Source: Pterobdella sp. o SKG-2022 (Eukaryota > Annelida > Clitellata > Hirudinida > Piscicolidae). Taken from it: DNA of 64,000 nt. A program made the position numbers and the translations under genes. The notes beneath the pieces were generated by a model that was not told where the DNA came from, ran no database searches, and saw only the letters and a list, made by a program, of their open reading frames with translations. Below, piece by piece: positions 61,240 through 64,000 of this stretch. The stretch lies in contig OZ038323.1 of NCBI GenBank assembly GCA_964035795.1, positions 3,889,079 to 3,953,078 on the forward strand, written 5' to 3'. Numbering within the stretch: the first letter of the stretch is position 1; each line of letters starts with the position of its first letter.

Positions 61240-64000
61240 CAATGGAACCCACAATTACGCAATGAATAACCATCAAATTTATTTAAAAACTCTAAAAAAT
61301 GAACCAATAAGTAAATATAAAAAAAAATCAAAAATTAAAGAAACGATAAATATTATATATGAGATAATTTTGATTTAACACGTCAAAATGAAGAGTTTTT
61401 AGAATAGGATTGTTCACAAAAACACACAAGTTTTTAACGATTAGAGCTTAATATAAAATATAAGTTACTTTAAAAAATAATACCTACAGCTTTATAATGA
61501 AGATTTTAATTTTGTTTAACTCCTGTTGAAATATTTCACGATTTTAACACTCTTCTACATATATGCTTTAATACTATAAATTTATAACACGCTAGAGTTT
61601 ATTTATATCTGATTGTGAAATAATAAAAGTTGTGAAATTATCTTTTAATGGAGTTCAAACCAAGTATTTGATGAATAAAACTGTTAGAAGTTATGATACA
61701 TTATAATATACTAAATTCATTATTTTATTTAATATTATAATTATATGTTTTTGCATCTTTTCTTTTAATACTAATTAAAACCTGAAAAATAGATTGATCA
61801 AAAGGGTTTTTGAAATAAAGAGAAATTGTTTTATTAATTATAACTGCAAAAAAACTATTGGGTTTTGAAGCATATTTCCTTCAAATTTCGAAAGACTTTA
61901 TGTAAAATTTTTTAACACAAAAGCAATCAATCAAAAAATAAAAACAGCACTAATAAAGCCCAACAATAAGCATAAGAGAGAATAAAAATAAGAAAAATAA
62001 TTAAATAAAGACTAGAAGCAATAAAAGATACTGAAAAAACAAAAAAATAAATGAAATGGAAGTGAAGCATAAAACTAGAAACTAGTAAAAAAAAATATTA
62101 GAAATGCCAAAAATTGAAAAATAAAAATACCAAAAAATTGAGATAGTTGGTATTTCTAACTACCAAAAAAACTAAAATACTAGTAATAATATGGAACTAA
62201 AATGTTAAAGAAACCAAAAAAAATCAAATATTGCAATAAAAAATTTTAAAATATTAAAAAACAATCAAAATTAGTCAAAAAACATCAAAAATACAAAAAA
62301 ATAATGATTTTGAATCGTTTTGACTTCAAAGCGTTTTTAATCGTTAACGAATTTGGGGGAATCTTTCAAGAGTCCAATTTAATTTTAAACTCAATTTACT
62401 AAAAAAATTTTTTAATCATGAATATTGTATAATTCAAAGACTCAATTAATCTTCAACCTTGATGGGATATACATAAAATGATAAAGAATGATAGAGACAT
62501 TAGGAGGAGTTGAAGTAAAATAACGTTTGAAAAAAGAATTGTCGACGATTAAAGTTTTTGCACTTAATTTTTTTTTGAATGTTGGAACAAATACTTAATG
62601 AATAAAAAGCCTGCTAGAAAAATATCGATTTTAGTTTCAAAAAAAGCAACATAATATTTATGCATGAGATTTTTCAATTATTTTTGTTTTTATTATTTTT
62701 AGCAATATCTTATCTGTTTTTTAAACTAAAATCTTTTTGGTTTTTTTAATTCCAGAAACAATGAAATTGGAAGATAGTTTGATTGTTTCACAAAATTTTC
62801 GATAATTTCAACCTCATCCTAATTCAAAATATACGCAGGACACATTCAATTTTTAGGATGCTATACTTTTGTACTAAGCTACTTCTCAAATGACAATATT
62901 CTTTCAAAAACATAATTAAATTAGTTGAAAATAAAATAATAATTTAAATGAACAAAAAAAAATGATAGAAAACAATTTTTTATTTTTATTTACCTTCGAG
63001 TTTGCTTTTTTAATTTTGTTTCTCATTTTATGGGATTATGGCAATGCCTCTGTATTCTTATATAATCACATTCTTTGTTTGAAGTCTCCCGAACAAAAGA
63101 GACTTTTTGAAAAAATTATTTATTTTAAACAGATTCCAATACTTAAATCTAAAGAATTCCTTTGATAAAATTATTTCCTTAAGAATGAAGTTGTTTACTT
63201 GTAATTGGAAAAATCAAAGACAAATAACAAACCAAATAGTTATTCCAATAGGAACTTTCTTAATCTGACTAACTTTACTTAATCCAATCTACCCAGAAAA
63301 ATTTGATTTCTTGATGTTCCTGTGTACTTCAAGTTTCATACTAAGTTCAAATAATTAAAATCATGTTTCATTGTTTTTTTTAATATCACTCATTTATTTA
63401 TTCAAATGACATCATCATCATTTATTTTTTATCGTTCTTTGGAGAAGGAATTTTTTGTATTTTGTATAATAAATGAAACCAAATGGTATAGAAATAGGTT
63501 TAAATGTATATGAGGCCATTTCACTTCATTCTATGCTTCACTATTATTTCTCCTTTTATTAAACATTTTTCATTCATTGAACTTCTTCATCCATTGTAAC
63601 CAATACTTGGTGGGATTTGATGGTCAATATTTTCAATCAGTATTTATTCTGCTCAGAATGAATAAGAATGACAAAACTATTATAGGCTCGCCTTAATTTT
63701 TCATTACATATTTTATATTCCCAAAAATAATTGTCTTTTTGCTGTTGAGTTTCATGTGAAGAATCAATAAATGAGAAAGTTTGATAAAAAAATTGTTTTG
63801 ATTGTTGCTTAACTTATCACTCGTGTTTTTTCAATTCTTTCAACTATAACTTTTAATTCAAATTAATCATTAAATTCTGTATTTTAGAGCTGAATATCTG
63901 TGAAACTGACAATAATAACAGAAATAAACTTCAAAAACTGTCTTTTTTATACAACAAGGCCTAGTTTATCTTTGGTGGAGAGCCACCAGATCACCAACAA
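61240..64000. other. Non-coding right end
   Basis: Extremely AT-rich. A 67-aa frame at 62962-63165 is hydrophobic but has no support. No exon or repeat identified. Confidence 0.45.

Overview
This is a 64 kb piece of nuclear DNA from an animal. It is very AT-rich, its genes are split by introns with GT/AG borders (from about 58 nt to several kb), and it carries tRNA-derived SINEs, three broken LINEs and long simple-sequence tracts. LIN28, TMBIM4, TMEM218, a synaptotagmin and a multi-CUB protein point to an invertebrate metazoan. TMEM218 is a cilia-associated family. The phylum cannot be fixed from the sequence. Exon structures were built by hand from conserved protein motifs, reading phase and splice sites.

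Layout. 0-0.7 kb (-): two exons of a protein kinase running off the left edge. 2.4-3.2 kb: LINE fragment. 4.0-5.0 kb (-): unrecognised 324-aa gene. 5.4-6.1 kb (-): RPLP1, head to head with TMEM218 (+, 6.3-6.6 kb) across a compact shared promoter. 7.2-9.1 kb (-): unrecognised 426-aa four-exon gene. 9.7-11.6 kb: broken LINE with a zinc-finger-like insert after its reverse transcriptase. 12.4-14.3 kb (-): small unrecognised gene with up to three phase-compatible last exons. 14.8-17.1 kb (-): 758-aa Ser/Arg/Lys-rich gene. 17.5-20.5 kb: two copies of one tRNA-headed SINE. 20.6-22.3 kb (-): divergent pantothenate-kinase-like gene whose catalytic motifs look lost, with a decayed second copy at 24.4-25.1 kb. 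25.9-29.3 kb (+): TMBIM4, seven exons. 31.2-41.0 kb (+): synaptotagmin with both C2 domains, lacking the usual calcium ligands; its introns hold a (CTA)n tract next to a splice acceptor and a 1.09-kb GATA tract. 42.2-43.6 kb (-): complete LIN28 with a perfect 8-nt let-7 seed match downstream of its stop. 46.1-46.4 kb: TATC tract. 48.7-58.4 kb (-): CUB-domain gene with an RTE-like LINE in its largest intron. 59-61.2 kb: foldback (MITE-like) repeats.

The genes do not form an operon. They are ordinary independent animal genes: ribosome stalk (RPLP1), cilium (TMEM218), apoptosis and calcium homeostasis (TMBIM4), membrane traffic (synaptotagmin), developmental timing (LIN28), cell surface (CUB protein). 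The points most worth checking are the LIN28/let-7 site, the degenerate PANK-like pair, the calcium-blind synaptotagmin with its microsatellite-flanked exon, and the foldback and 90-bp dispersed repeat families.
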